A DNA stretch of 39,214 bases, from assembly GCA_025351785.1 (NCBI GenBank), contig JANXVF010000006.1, forward strand, positions 1-39,214, written 5' to 3'. The position numbers were made by a program, and so were the translations under genes. This DNA is from Flavobacterium sp. GTDB lineage: Bacteria; Bacteroidota; Bacteroidia; Flavobacteriales; Flavobacteriaceae. A model generated the notes under the pieces. It saw only the letters and a list, made by a program, of their open reading frames with translations. It was not told where the DNA came from and searched no databases. Shown piece after piece: positions 21,387 through 29,671 of the stretch (its first letter is position 1; every line of letters begins with the position of its first letter).

Positions 21387-22754
21387 TTATTTTTCAACTC
21401 TAAATGTTACTCTTCTTACTAATCTTCTTGCTGCGTCAGACCCTATTTCAACTGATGAATCTTCACCTTTTGATGCAACTATTAATCTTGAAGGACTTAC
21501 ACCAGCTTGCATTAAAGTCTTTTTAACATTTTCTGCTCTAGCTACTGCTAAAACATTATTAGAATCTGTAGAGCCTATTTCATCTGCATGACCAATAATT
21601 TCAACATTAGCAGTTGGATTATTTCTTAAATAAGTTAAAATAAAATCGATACCTTCTGTTGAAACATCAGTTGGCTGTGTTTTTGCAGTTTCAAAATAAG
21701 TAGAAATAAAACCTTCATTTATTAAACGTTTTATCATGTCTACATTTGATTTTTCTGAGCTCTCTCTAGTTGTTTTTTCTAAATAACGCTCTAATTCGTC
21801 TGGAACACCATTTCTATTGATATCCACCATTTTACCTCTAGTATCTACTGCAACACCAGCAACTGAATTATTTTCTTGGTCTAAATAATCTGGCACACCA
21901 TCTTTATCGGTATCATTCATTAGCGTTTCCATATCGCCAACTCTTTTATTTAATGCTTCAATCTCTTCATTACGTTGATCGGCAATTTTTGCCCAATCTC
22001 CGTGCATTTTGCCATGACTTCCAAAAGAAAAACTTAATCCAAGTGACGTTGTAATCATTTGACCAGAAAGATTATTTTTTGTATCAGAATAAGAACCATC
22101 CCAATTAAAATGTTGACGATAATTGGTTAAATTACTAACGTCTAAAAAAACAGCTAAATTTTTTGCAATTCTAAACTCTGGAGTAATTCCTAATATTAAA
22201 CCACCATTATATTCTGTTATTCCATAATTTTGATTGTGAGATTCAGGTTCTCCTGCTATTGGAGTATTTGAGGTTTGAGATTTCATGCCTTGAAAAACCA
22301 CCCCACCGTGAAAAAGGAAATTAAATCTTCCAAAGGTGTCTTCTGCACCTAAAAGTCTACTTGCATTAATAATTGCTTGTATTCCCAAACTATACACGTC
22401 CATGTGAAATGGCAAACTTCCATTTCCAGATATATTATCAATTTTATCATATTGAATGTTTGCTTTTAAACCAAATTTTGGAGTTAGCATATGACGAATA
22501 CCTAAATTAAAATTATTTACTTGTGCATCTCCAAAAAATTTGTTTGGGTTTCCAGAGTAGTAACCCTCAGCATAAGGTCGTACACCTTTACTTTGACCAA
22601 CACTCAATTCAAAAGTCCATTTGTTTATAGAATCAAAACTAGCTTTATTGTAGGAACGCTTTTTATCGCCATTAAAATCAACCTTTTGAATTTTTTGAGC
22701 AGAAGCTAAATTTAAAATTAAAACTAATAAAAGTGGTAATGTAATTTTTTTCAT
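21387..22754 (-). CDS. OmpA-family outer-membrane protein with TSP type-3 repeats
   Basis: The frame extends to a TTG at 22781, but ATG 22754 starts a perfect signal peptide (MKKITLPLLLVLILNLASAQ) and fits the promoter, giving 455 residues. After the signal comes a beta-barrel of about 230 residues, then thrombospondin type-3-like calcium repeats (DTDKDGVPDYLDQ, DINRNGVPDELERYL) and a C-terminal OmpA domain that binds peptidoglycan (IIGHADEIGSTDSNNVLAVARAENVK). This layout is typical of major outer-membrane proteins of Bacteroidetes and anchors the outer membrane to the wall. It has its own strong promoter and terminator, so it is a single-gene unit. Confidence 0.92.
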   Translation of the reverse strand: MKKITLPLLLVLILNLASAQKIQKVDFNGDKKRSYNKASFDSINKWTFELSVGQSKGVRPYAEGYYSGNPNKFFGDAQVNNFNLGIRHMLTPKFGLKANIQYDKIDNISGNGSLPFHMDVYSLGIQAIINASRLLGAEDTFGRFNFLFHGGVVFQGMKSQTSNTPIAGEPESHNQNYGITEYNGGLILGITPEFRIAKNLAVFLDVSNLTNYRQHFNWDGSYSDTKNNLSGQMITTSLGLSFSFGSHGKMHGDWAKIADQRNEEIEALNKRVGDMETLMNDTDKDGVPDYLDQENNSVAGVAVDTRGKMVDINRNGVPDELERYLEKTTRESSEKSNVDMIKRLINEGFISTYFETAKTQPTDVSTEGIDFILTYLRNNPTANVEIIGHADEIGSTDSNNVLAVARAENVKKTLMQAGVSPSRLIVASKGEDSSVEIGSDAARRLVRRVTFRVEK

Positions 22755-22769
22755 AAATGTAAAATTAAT

Positions 22770-22801
22770 TTGCGGTAGCAATTTGCAAATATATAAGTTT
22801 G
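22770..22801 (+). promoter_or_regulatory. Promoter of the NUDIX gene (TTG-N21-TAAGTTTG)
   Basis: TTG at 22770-22772 and the exact TAnnTTTG box TAAGTTTG at 22794-22801 are 21 nt apart, within the range of the Bacteroidetes consensus. The leader to ATG 22873 would be about 65 nt. It lies over the OmpA promoter on the opposite strand. Confidence 0.55.
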
Positions 22802-22815
22802 TTATTTTCTAACAA
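22786..22815 (-). promoter_or_regulatory. Promoter of the OmpA-family gene (TTG-N19-TATATTTG)
   Basis: On the minus strand TTG (22815-22813) is followed after exactly 19 nt by TATATTTG (22793-22786), the full Bacteroidetes sigma consensus. The transcript would start near 22779, about 25 nt before ATG 22754; this also shows the TTG at 22781 is not the start codon. Confidence 0.85.
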
Positions 22816-22872
22816 GCAATTTTACAATAAAATATTTTCCCATTGCCATATTAACATCTAAAAGCATAAAAT

Positions 22873-23280
22873 ATGAGATTTTCTAAAACTTTTCTTACAG
22901 TCGATATTGTACTTTTTACCGATGATATACTAAATAGAAACGTTTTATTGATAAAAAGAAAAAACAATCCTTATCAAAATTATTGGGCTTTACCTGGAGG
23001 TTTTGTCGATGAAAATGAAGATTTAGAAACAGCAGCTTTGAGAGAATTGGAGGAAGAGACCACTATAAAACTTATTAGTTTGAAACAACTTAAAGCTTTT
23101 GGGACACCTTTTAGAGACCCAAGAAGTCATGTAGTCTCAATCGCATTTATTGGAATTATTTCAAAAGAGTTGCATATTAAAGCTTCGGATGATGCTATTG
23201 AAATAAATTGGTTTTCAATAAATGAATTGCCAAAATTAGCTTTTGATCATGTTAGATATACTAAATTTTGCTCTTTGTAG
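22873..23280 (+). CDS. NUDIX hydrolase
   Basis: The 135-residue protein has a NUDIX box from Gly43 to Thr64 (GFVDENEDLETAALRELEEET), with all metal-binding glutamates of REL-EE in place; the usual Gly after EEx is Thr64. The family hydrolyses nucleoside diphosphates linked to another group, such as ADP-ribose or oxidised dNTPs. The following GTPFRDPRSHVVSIAFI segment resembles ADP-ribose pyrophosphatases and the NrtR family, but there is no HTH domain, so it should be an enzyme only. It is divergent from the OmpA gene and convergent with the MscS gene. Confidence 0.85.
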   Translation: MRFSKTFLTVDIVLFTDDILNRNVLLIKRKNNPYQNYWALPGGFVDENEDLETAALRELEEETTIKLISLKQLKAFGTPFRDPRSHVVSIAFIGIISKELHIKASDDAIEINWFSINELPKLAFDHVRYTKFCSL

Positions 23281-23296
23281 TTTATAATTTTTAATA

Positions 23297-24562
23297 TTAA
23301 TTTACAGTGACAATACCATTTTTATCAGTTGGTAGTTCAAAAAGTTCTAAATCAAAATATGAAATTGATGCTATTATATGATCAAAAATATCAGACATAA
23401 TATATTCATATTCAATAAATCGTTGATCTTTTGAAAAAGTATAAATTTCTAAAGGAATTCCTTGAGCAGTAGGTTGCAATTGTCTACATAATAAAATCAT
23501 ATCTTGATTTAATTCGGGATAATTTTCAAGATAATTGGTAATATATTTTCTAAACAAACCAAAATTTGTCATGTTTCTGCCATTAATTTGAAGTGATTTA
23601 TTAATTTTATGATTTAAATTATAAGCATCAATTTCTACCTGTCTCAACTCGATATAGGTCGAAATTAATTGAATTTCTTTTAGTTTTTCTAAATCTTTTT
23701 CGTTTACAAAACGAATTGTATTTGCTTTTATTAAAATATGTCTTTTAATGCGTCTACCATTAGAGTTTTGCATGCCTCTCCAGTTTCTGAATGAATCTGA
23801 TATGAGGCTGTAAGTAGGAATAGTAGTAGTTGTATTATCAAAATTTCTAACTTTTACCGTTGCTAAATTTATTTCGATAACATCTCCATCGGCTCCAAAC
23901 TTATCAAAAGTTATCCAATCGCCAATTCGTACCATATCATTTAACGAAACTTGAACGCTGGCTACAAATCCTAAAATAGTATCTCTAAATATTAAAATTA
24001 TAACTGCAGAAACCGCTCCTAAAGTACCGAGAAGAGTGTTTGTTTTTATTTCAAAAATTTCTGATATGATAATTATAATTCCAAATAACCACAACACAAT
24101 CATTATTACTTGAATGTAACTGTCTATTGGTTTATCACTGTATTTAGTTTTTTCTTTTAAATAATCTCTTATTGCTTTAAAAATACTTCTAACTATCCAA
24201 AGGACGAGGAATATGATGTAGATTTCGACTAGCTTACCAAAAATAGATTCCCAGTAAACAAAGCTTTCCAGAATTATTGGCACAGATTTATATATAAACA
24301 AAAAAGGGATTAAGTAAGCAATATATTTTGCAGTTTGATTTGAAACTAATAAATCATCAAATCGAGTTTTGGTTTTTTTTGCCACAACTCCCATTATTGT
24401 AACTAAAATAAATCTAAAAACAATATAAATAAAATAGGCTAAAAAGGCAAGAATTATTATATTGTAAGTTAAACTAATATAAGAAGAAGTAGTGTCGCCA
24501 ATATCAATTTTACGCAATAAAGGATACAACCAATCAAATATTTTTTCTAAAAATTTATGCAT
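23297..24562 (-). CDS. MscS-family mechanosensitive channel (YbdG-like)
   Basis: The 421-residue protein has five or so hydrophobic helices up to about residue 200 and then the MscS beta domain. The pore-lining and following segments (LLGTLGAVSAVIILIFRDTILGF; NDMVRIGDWITF; GDVIEINLATVKVRNFDN) match the YbdG (miniconductance) branch, as does the length, since E. coli YbdG is about 415 residues. Such channels open under membrane tension and release solutes upon hypo-osmotic shock. Its ATG overlaps the DUF3817 stop by 8 nt (ATGCATAA), so the two are co-translated. Confidence 0.88.
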   Translation of the reverse strand: MHKFLEKIFDWLYPLLRKIDIGDTTSSYISLTYNIIILAFLAYFIYIVFRFILVTIMGVVAKKTKTRFDDLLVSNQTAKYIAYLIPFLFIYKSVPIILESFVYWESIFGKLVEIYIIFLVLWIVRSIFKAIRDYLKEKTKYSDKPIDSYIQVIMIVLWLFGIIIIISEIFEIKTNTLLGTLGAVSAVIILIFRDTILGFVASVQVSLNDMVRIGDWITFDKFGADGDVIEINLATVKVRNFDNTTTTIPTYSLISDSFRNWRGMQNSNGRRIKRHILIKANTIRFVNEKDLEKLKEIQLISTYIELRQVEIDAYNLNHKINKSLQINGRNMTNFGLFRKYITNYLENYPELNQDMILLCRQLQPTAQGIPLEIYTFSKDQRFIEYEYIMSDIFDHIIASISYFDLELFELPTDKNGIVTVN

Positions 24563-24839
24563 TTTTCAAATATTTTCTTTCAATATAAAAAGTTCCAAAA
24601 GGTATTAATGAACCTATTAGAACTATTGCAAAAACTTTAGTATTCCAATATTGTTTTTCTTTAATCGCAAAAGCTAAATAGATATAGGATATAAACAAAA
24701 TTCCATGTGCCATTCCTATTGGGAAAAGCAAAGTTTTATAGAGTTCAGGATTTGAATGTTTGTTAATTAACATATTAGCAAATAAAACTATATAAGATAT
24801 ACCTTCGGCTATGGCTACAAATTTGAAAATTTTGTTCAT
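24555..24839 (-). CDS. DUF3817 small membrane protein
   Basis: A TTG exists at 24860, but ATG 24839 (MNKIFKFVAIAEGISYIVLF) is better placed after the promoter box and gives 94 residues. Three hydrophobic helices and the motif FPIGMAHGILFISY are the signature of DUF3817, a small inner-membrane family with unknown role. The 8-nt overlap with the MscS-type gene links the two functions. Confidence 0.82.
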   Translation of the reverse strand: MNKIFKFVAIAEGISYIVLFANMLINKHSNPELYKTLLFPIGMAHGILFISYIYLAFAIKEKQYWNTKVFAIVLIGSLIPFGTFYIERKYLKNA

Positions 24840-24857
24840 AAAAAATATTTTAGTTTG

Positions 24858-24865
24858 CAAAATTA
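24858..24865 (-). promoter_or_regulatory. -7 box TAATTTTG for the DUF3817-MscS pair
   Basis: An exact TAnnTTTG match on the minus strand, about 19 nt upstream of ATG 24839. A TTG lies 25 nt further upstream, too far for ideal spacing. Confidence 0.45.
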
Positions 24866-24900
24866 AGTAATATCCTTACTAAAATAACTACAATTGAGAT

Positions 24901-24908
24901 TACTTTTG
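24901..24908 (+). promoter_or_regulatory. -7 box TACTTTTG for the DUF6155 gene
   Basis: An exact TAnnTTTG match on the plus strand, 18 nt before ATG 24927. It rules out the TTG at 24894 as start codon. No TTG is at the -33 position. Confidence 0.45.
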
Positions 24909-24926
24909 TTACATTATAATATTGTT

Positions 24927-25442
24927 ATGAGCAAAAGAGATTTAAAAAAATATGTTTCAGAATTAACAAAACCTCAACTTGAAGAGCAGATAGTAGCATT
25001 ATATGATAAATTTAGTAATGTAAAGACCTATTATAATTTTGTTTTTAACCCAAACGAAACAAACTTAATTAAAGATGCAAAGCTTAAAATTTCGAACGAA
25101 TATTTTCCTGTTAGAGGCAAAAGACCAAAAATGAGACGATCTGTAGCTCAAAAATTTATTAAACATTTCATTAGTTTAGGAGTAGACAGTTTTATAATTG
25201 CCGATGTAATGTTATTTACCATAGAAATAGCACAAACATTATCTTCAGAAAGAGAAATTAAACAAGAAGCTTTTTTTAAAAGTATGTTAGTTTCCTTTCA
25301 GCAAGCCGTTTCATATTTAATAGAACAAGGTATATTGACTGATTTTAAGAGTAGAGTAGTGGCTATAAAAGAAGAAAGCATCAATCAAAACTGGAGTACA
25401 AAGTATGAGTTTAATGCAATTATAGAGCGCTTTGATTATTAA
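24927..25442 (+). CDS. DUF6155 family protein
   Basis: The ATG at 24927 (MSKRDLKKYVSELTKPQLEEQIV) follows a promoter box and gives 171 residues; the longer TTG start would overlap that box. The N-terminal segment and the basic PVRGKRPKMRRSVAQKFIKHF middle match the DUF6155 family as I recall it, a helical Bacteroidetes protein of unknown role. It has no signal peptide. Poly-A tracts follow the stop codon, and the helicase gene has its own promoter, so the two are probably separate units. Confidence 0.7.
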   Translation: MSKRDLKKYVSELTKPQLEEQIVALYDKFSNVKTYYNFVFNPNETNLIKDAKLKISNEYFPVRGKRPKMRRSVAQKFIKHFISLGVDSFIIADVMLFTIEIAQTLSSEREIKQEAFFKSMLVSFQQAVSYLIEQGILTDFKSRVVAIKEESINQNWSTKYEFNAIIERFDY

Positions 25443-25494
25443 AAAAAAACAAAAAAAAAGGATTAAATAATAGTGCCTAAAGACTTTTTTAGAT

Positions 25495-25502
25495 TAATTT
25501 TG
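25495..25502 (+). promoter_or_regulatory. -7 box TAATTTTG for the helicase gene
   Basis: An exact TAnnTTTG match ending 19 nt before ATG 25522; there is no TTG at -33. Confidence 0.45.
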
Positions 25503-25521
25503 CAAAATTGTAAGATTAATT

Positions 25522-27057
25522 ATGTCAAATTTAGATTTTTTGCTTGTAAAAGAAGAAAAAAAGGAACTTTACGGTTACCAACAAGGCGATATCGACAAAA
25601 TTTTTGAACGTATTGATCATGCTCCAAATAATTATCATTTACTTTATCAGTTACCAACTGGAGGTGGAAAAACAGTTATTTTTTCAGAAATTACTCGGAG
25701 ATATTTAGAACAACATGATAAAAAAGTTGTTGTTTTAACTCATAGAATAGAGCTTTGCAAGCAAACTTCAAAAATGCTTAAAGGTTTTGATGTAAAAAAT
25801 AAAATTATAAATAGTGCCATAAAAGAACTTCCAGATCAAAATGAATATTCTTGTTTTGTTGCAATGATTGAAACCTTAAAAAATAGGTTGAATGATGAAA
25901 AATTAGAAATCGATAATGTAGGATTGGTAATAATTGATGAGGCACATTTTAATTCGTTTAGAAAGTTATTTAGCGCTTTTAAAAATTCATTTATTTTAGG
26001 AGTAACTGCAACACCATTAAGCTCGAATATAAAGTTGCCAATGTATGAAAATTATAGCGAACTCATAGTTGGCGATACTATTCAATCCTTAATAGACAAG
26101 GGATTTCTTGCAGAAGCAACTACTTATAGTTACGATGTAGGTTTAACGTCATTAAAAGTAGGAATTAACGGCGATTATACTGTAAAATCATCAGACGATT
26201 TGTACAGCAATATGGTTATGCAAGAAAAGTTATTACATTCATATACAGAGAAATCACTAGGTAAAAAAACTTTAATTTTCAATAACGGAATAAATACTTC
26301 TTTACATGTTTATGAAAGTTTTAGGCACGCAAAATACAACATCAGACATCTCGACAATACAACTTCGACAGAAGATAGAAAAGATATATTACAATGGTTT
26401 AAAAAAACACCTGATGCAATTTTAACATCTGTCGGAATTTTAACCACTGGTTTTGATGAGCCAACTGTAGAAACTATAATTCTTAATAGAGCAACAAAAT
26501 CTTTAACCCTATATTTTCAAATGATTGGTCGAGGATCTAGAAGATTGCCAAACAAAAATAGTTTTACTGTTATTGATTTAGGTAATAATGCGTTGCGTTT
26601 TGGTTTATGGAATAGTACAATCGATTGGCAACATATTTTTAAATCGCCCGAGTATTATTTAGAAAGTCTTCGCGAAGATGCAGATATCGAAAGTAATTTT
26701 AAATATATTATGCCGGATGAACTTAGAAAGAAGTTTAGTAAAACTCAAAATATTTCAATGGATATTAATGAGGAATTTAAATTTACTGTCAAAAATAATT
26801 TAAAAGCTAAATCGATAATCGAAAATTCTTTAGAGCAACATGCAACAATGTGTGTAGATAATTCTGATGATTTAATCGAAGCAAAAAAATTATCTCGAGA
26901 ATTAAATGATGACATCGAATATAGAATAAAACAATATTGCATTTGTTTAGGAAATGTTACTAAAAATTACAGAACTTGGTTAACAGAAGATTATGTTTTG
27001 AAATTGACCTTACTCATAGGAAAACTAAATCGGATTAAGGTAATGAATGAATTATAA
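25522..27057 (+). CDS. SF2 DEAD/DEAH-box helicase (RadD-like)
   Basis: The 511-residue protein has the SF2 helicase motifs in order: Walker A PTGGGKT (45-51), DEAH (139-142), TAT (162-164), LTTGFD (307-312) and motif VI QMIGRGSR (333-340). The N-terminal YGYQQGDIDKIFE is a Q-motif-like segment. This layout fits the RadD/YejH-like group of stand-alone helicases used in DNA repair. The C-terminal ~150 residues have no motif I recognise and no zinc cysteines as in E. coli RadD. Exact substrate and role are not shown. No nuclease, methylase or other defence partner is next to it. Confidence 0.85.
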   Translation: MSNLDFLLVKEEKKELYGYQQGDIDKIFERIDHAPNNYHLLYQLPTGGGKTVIFSEITRRYLEQHDKKVVVLTHRIELCKQTSKMLKGFDVKNKIINSAIKELPDQNEYSCFVAMIETLKNRLNDEKLEIDNVGLVIIDEAHFNSFRKLFSAFKNSFILGVTATPLSSNIKLPMYENYSELIVGDTIQSLIDKGFLAEATTYSYDVGLTSLKVGINGDYTVKSSDDLYSNMVMQEKLLHSYTEKSLGKKTLIFNNGINTSLHVYESFRHAKYNIRHLDNTTSTEDRKDILQWFKKTPDAILTSVGILTTGFDEPTVETIILNRATKSLTLYFQMIGRGSRRLPNKNSFTVIDLGNNALRFGLWNSTIDWQHIFKSPEYYLESLREDADIESNFKYIMPDELRKKFSKTQNISMDINEEFKFTVKNNLKAKSIIENSLEQHATMCVDNSDDLIEAKKLSRELNDDIEYRIKQYCICLGNVTKNYRTWLTEDYVLKLTLLIGKLNRIKVMNEL

Positions 27058-27161
27058 TACTAAAAAGTTTATTATTTTAATTGCACTATAATTTATATTA
27101 TGTAAAATAGAAAGTTTAGAATATTATTACTATTAGAAGTTTTCCTTTAAATATTTAAATT

Positions 27162-28436
27162 CTAATTTTTCAAAATGGTTTGTTTTCTATCTGGTCCCAC
27201 AGAAATAATTTTTATAGGAACTTCAACCTCTTTTTCTATAAACTCAATATATTCTTTCAATTCGTTTGGTAATTCATCATATTGAGATAAACCAGTTAAA
27301 TCTGCTTTCCAACCTTTAAATTCTTTGTATATCGGAATAACATTTTCTTGTTCGATATTAAATGGTAAATGCTGAATTATTTTTCCTTTGTAGTTATAAT
27401 CTGTGCACACTTTTAAAGTTTCAAAACCAGAAAGCACATCGCCTTTCATCATCATCAATTGAGTTACTCCATTAATTTGAACAGCATATTTTAAAGCCAC
27501 TAAGTCTAACCAACCACAGCGACGTTTTCTACCAGTAACTGAGCCAAACTCATTGCCAATACTTGCCATTAAATCGCCAGCCTCAGTAAAATCTTCTGTA
27601 GGAAATGGTCCACTTCCAACTCTAGTTGTGTATGCCTTAAAGATTCCGTAAACTTCTTTAATCTTGTTAGGAGCAATTCCTAAACCTGTACATGCACCTG
27701 CCGCTGTGGTGTTTGATGAAGTTACAAATGGATAAGTTCCAAAATCTACATCTAATAATGAACCTTGTGCTCCTTCGCAAAGTATAGATTTTCCTGATTT
27801 TTGAGCCTGATGTAAATATTCTTCGCTGTCTATGAAATCTAATTTTTTTAATTCTTCAATTGATTCAAAAAATTCTTTTTCTAATTCGGGTAAATTATAT
27901 TGTATTGAAACATCATAAAATTTAATCATTTCTTCATGCTTATTTGCCAAAGCACGATATTTTAATTTAAAATCAGAAAGCTCAATATCTCCAACTCTAA
28001 GTCCGTTTCTTCCTGTTTTGTCCATATAAGTTGGTCCAATTCCTTTCAACGTAGAACCAATTTTTGCTTTTCCTTTTGATGCTTCAGATGCCGCATCGAG
28101 TAATCTGTGTGTAGGCAGGATTAAATGCGCTTTTCGTGATATTATTAATTTTGACTTTAAGTTGAGATTAAATTTTGCCAAGCCATCTATTTCACTTTTA
28201 AAAACTACGGGATCAATTACAACTCCATTACCAATAATATTAATATTATTATCATGAAAAATACCAGAAGGAATGGTTCTCAAAACATGTTTTATTCCGT
28301 CAAACTCGAGTGTATGTCCGGCATTTGGACCTCCTTGAAAACGCGCAATAATATCGTATTTTGAAGTTAAAACGTCAACTATTTTTCCTTTTCCCTCGTC
28401 TCCCCATTGTAATCCTAATAATAAATCTACGGTCAT
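27162..28436 (-). CDS. purA: Adenylosuccinate synthase
   Basis: The 424-residue enzyme has the N-terminal P-loop-like GLQWGDEGKGKIVD with its catalytic Asp, the GGPNAGHT loop (with catalytic His), and the GRKRRCGWLDLV and TRVGSGPFPTE segments of PurA. It joins aspartate to IMP using GTP, the first committed step to AMP, in the cytoplasm. Length and motifs are complete. It ends the rel / fur-like / exported protein / purA run; linking ppGpp control and purine synthesis is a known theme in Flavobacteriaceae synteny, as I recall it. Confidence 0.96.
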   Translation of the reverse strand: MTVDLLLGLQWGDEGKGKIVDVLTSKYDIIARFQGGPNAGHTLEFDGIKHVLRTIPSGIFHDNNINIIGNGVVIDPVVFKSEIDGLAKFNLNLKSKLIISRKAHLILPTHRLLDAASEASKGKAKIGSTLKGIGPTYMDKTGRNGLRVGDIELSDFKLKYRALANKHEEMIKFYDVSIQYNLPELEKEFFESIEELKKLDFIDSEEYLHQAQKSGKSILCEGAQGSLLDVDFGTYPFVTSSNTTAAGACTGLGIAPNKIKEVYGIFKAYTTRVGSGPFPTEDFTEAGDLMASIGNEFGSVTGRKRRCGWLDLVALKYAVQINGVTQLMMMKGDVLSGFETLKVCTDYNYKGKIIQHLPFNIEQENVIPIYKEFKGWKADLTGLSQYDELPNELKEYIEFIEKEVEVPIKIISVGPDRKQTILKN

Positions 28437-28464
28437 TGTGTTGTATTTGAAATTTGTAGTTAAT

Positions 28465-29109
28465 TTATTCTTTTATGTTTAGTGATGGTGTCTTTAGAAT
28501 AATTTTCATTTCGGATTTTATAGCATCATTAAAATTCACATTCATTGGAAGACTATTAATGGCATTTTTATCTCTTTCAAATTCATCTTTAATAGTTATT
28601 ACCTGTTCAGATTTTAAGTCGAATTCATTTATATTAATATTCCCAATATATTTAATTTCTCCTTTATTGACAGTAAATGGAATTGAAAAACCACTTACAC
28701 TGATTTCATTTGGAGCATATTGCATCATTTTGAGTGTTGAAAGTTTTAACCAACATATTGTATAATCTCCTATTGGTTTTTCTATAGCAAATAAATATGT
28801 TTTGCCTTCATCAAGTTCCCCAATATGTTTTTTATTGAACATTGTAGGATTTATGTTTATTCTACTAGAGTTTTTTCTTTGCATTTTCATATCTTTACTC
28901 TTAAAAGCAACTTGAAGCACATACGAATCAAACTTCATTATTTCTTTTGGAAATGTTATTGATCCGAAAATTAATCCATTTTGAGTATCCTCCTTTATAA
29001 AACTATAATTTTCATCGGGAAGTCTCTGTGAATAGCCGTTTAGTGTGAAATAAAAAAAAGCAAAAATTAAAAAAGCAAGAGTTAATAAGCTATTATTCTT
29101 TATTCTCAT
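28465..29109 (-). CDS. Exported protein of unknown function
   Basis: The frame can start at ATG 29139, overlapping the Fur gene by 20 nt. ATG 29109 gives a clean signal peptide (MRIKNNSLLTLAFLIFAFFYF) 10 nt after the Fur stop, and is preferred (214 residues). The mature part is beta-rich, with no Cys-based lipobox and no family I recognise. It is between fur and purA in the same direction, and so probably in the same transcript. Its insertion there is unusual, since the two neighbours are cytoplasmic. Confidence 0.7.
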   Translation of the reverse strand: MRIKNNSLLTLAFLIFAFFYFTLNGYSQRLPDENYSFIKEDTQNGLIFGSITFPKEIMKFDSYVLQVAFKSKDMKMQRKNSSRININPTMFNKKHIGELDEGKTYLFAIEKPIGDYTICWLKLSTLKMMQYAPNEISVSGFSIPFTVNKGEIKYIGNININEFDLKSEQVITIKDEFERDKNAINSLPMNVNFNDAIKSEMKIILKTPSLNIKE

Positions 29110-29119
29110 ATTGGTAGTT

Positions 29120-29572
29120 TTATTCTTTTTTAGTCCCATAAAAATACAAGGAATGACTGTTAATATTGATATTAAAAATTTCTTCTATGGTTTGTTTTAT
29201 AGTTTGAATTCTAGGATCGCAAAATTCAATTACATCGCCAGAATCGGTCATAATAATATGATCGTGTTGTTTATCAAAATAAGATTTTTCGTAATGAGCT
29301 TGATTTTGTCCAAATTGATGTTTTCTAACTAAACCACAATCTAAAAGTAATTCTATTGTGTTGTAAAGTGTAGCTCTGGAAACCCTATAATTTTTATTTT
29401 TCATTTTGATGTATAGATTTTCAATATCAAAATGTTCTTCACTATCATAAATTTCTTGTAAAATAGCAAAACGTTCGGGAGTTTTTCGATGTTCTTTTGC
29501 TTCAAGATAAAGTGTAAAAACATTTTTTACAGTTTCTTGATTTTTACTATTGTCGGTTGCTATTAGTGTCAT
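29120..29572 (-). CDS. Fur-family transcriptional regulator without the zinc CxxC motif
   Basis: The 150-residue protein has the winged-helix of the Fur family ([15 protein letters not shown], then [20 protein letters not shown]) and the His-rich dimer domain ([19 protein letters not shown]). Where Fur/PerR usually has CxxCG before VIEF, this protein has [10 protein letters not shown]. Only two cysteines remain in the whole protein, so the structural Zn(Cys)4 site is absent. The regulatory metal ligands look kept. It lies between rel and purA. A 7-1-7 palindrome at 29622-29636 and a promoter box at 29579-29586 precede it, so self-control is plausible. Whether it senses iron, peroxide or another signal is unknown. 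Confidence 0.85.
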   Translation of the reverse strand: MTLIATDNSKNQETVKNVFTLYLEAKEHRKTPERFAILQEIYDSEEHFDIENLYIKMKNKNYRVSRATLYNTIELLLDCGLVRKHQFGQNQAHYEKSYFDKQHDHIIMTDSGDVIEFCDPRIQTIKQTIEEIFNININSHSLYFYGTKKE

Positions 29573-29578
29573 AATTTA

Positions 29579-29586
29579 CAAATATA
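29579..29586 (-). promoter_or_regulatory. -7 box TATATTTG upstream of the Fur-family gene
   Basis: An exact TAnnTTTG match on the minus strand only 6 nt before ATG 29572. Such a transcript would be almost leaderless unless a later start codon is used. There is no TTG at -33. Confidence 0.4.
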
Positions 29587-29621
29587 GTTTTTAGTTTAAA
29601 TTTTAAAAAATATATGTATTT

Positions 29622-29636
29622 AAAGTTTTAAACTTT
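29622..29636. promoter_or_regulatory. 7-1-7 palindrome AAAGTTT-T-AAACTTT, possible Fur-family operator
   Basis: Seven-base inverted arms around one base match the geometry of Fur and PerR boxes, though not their usual sequence. It lies about 50 nt upstream of the Fur-family start and about 35 nt after the rel stop. It might instead be a weak terminator remnant, but no T-run follows. Confidence 0.3.
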
Positions 29637-29671
29637 TTATAATTAATTGTTTTTTAAGTTCAATGTTTGAG

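Noticed and set aside
25522..27057. Helicase as part of a phage-defence system
   Set aside because: No nuclease, methylase or other defence gene adjoins it and it has its own promoter; a repair role is more likely.
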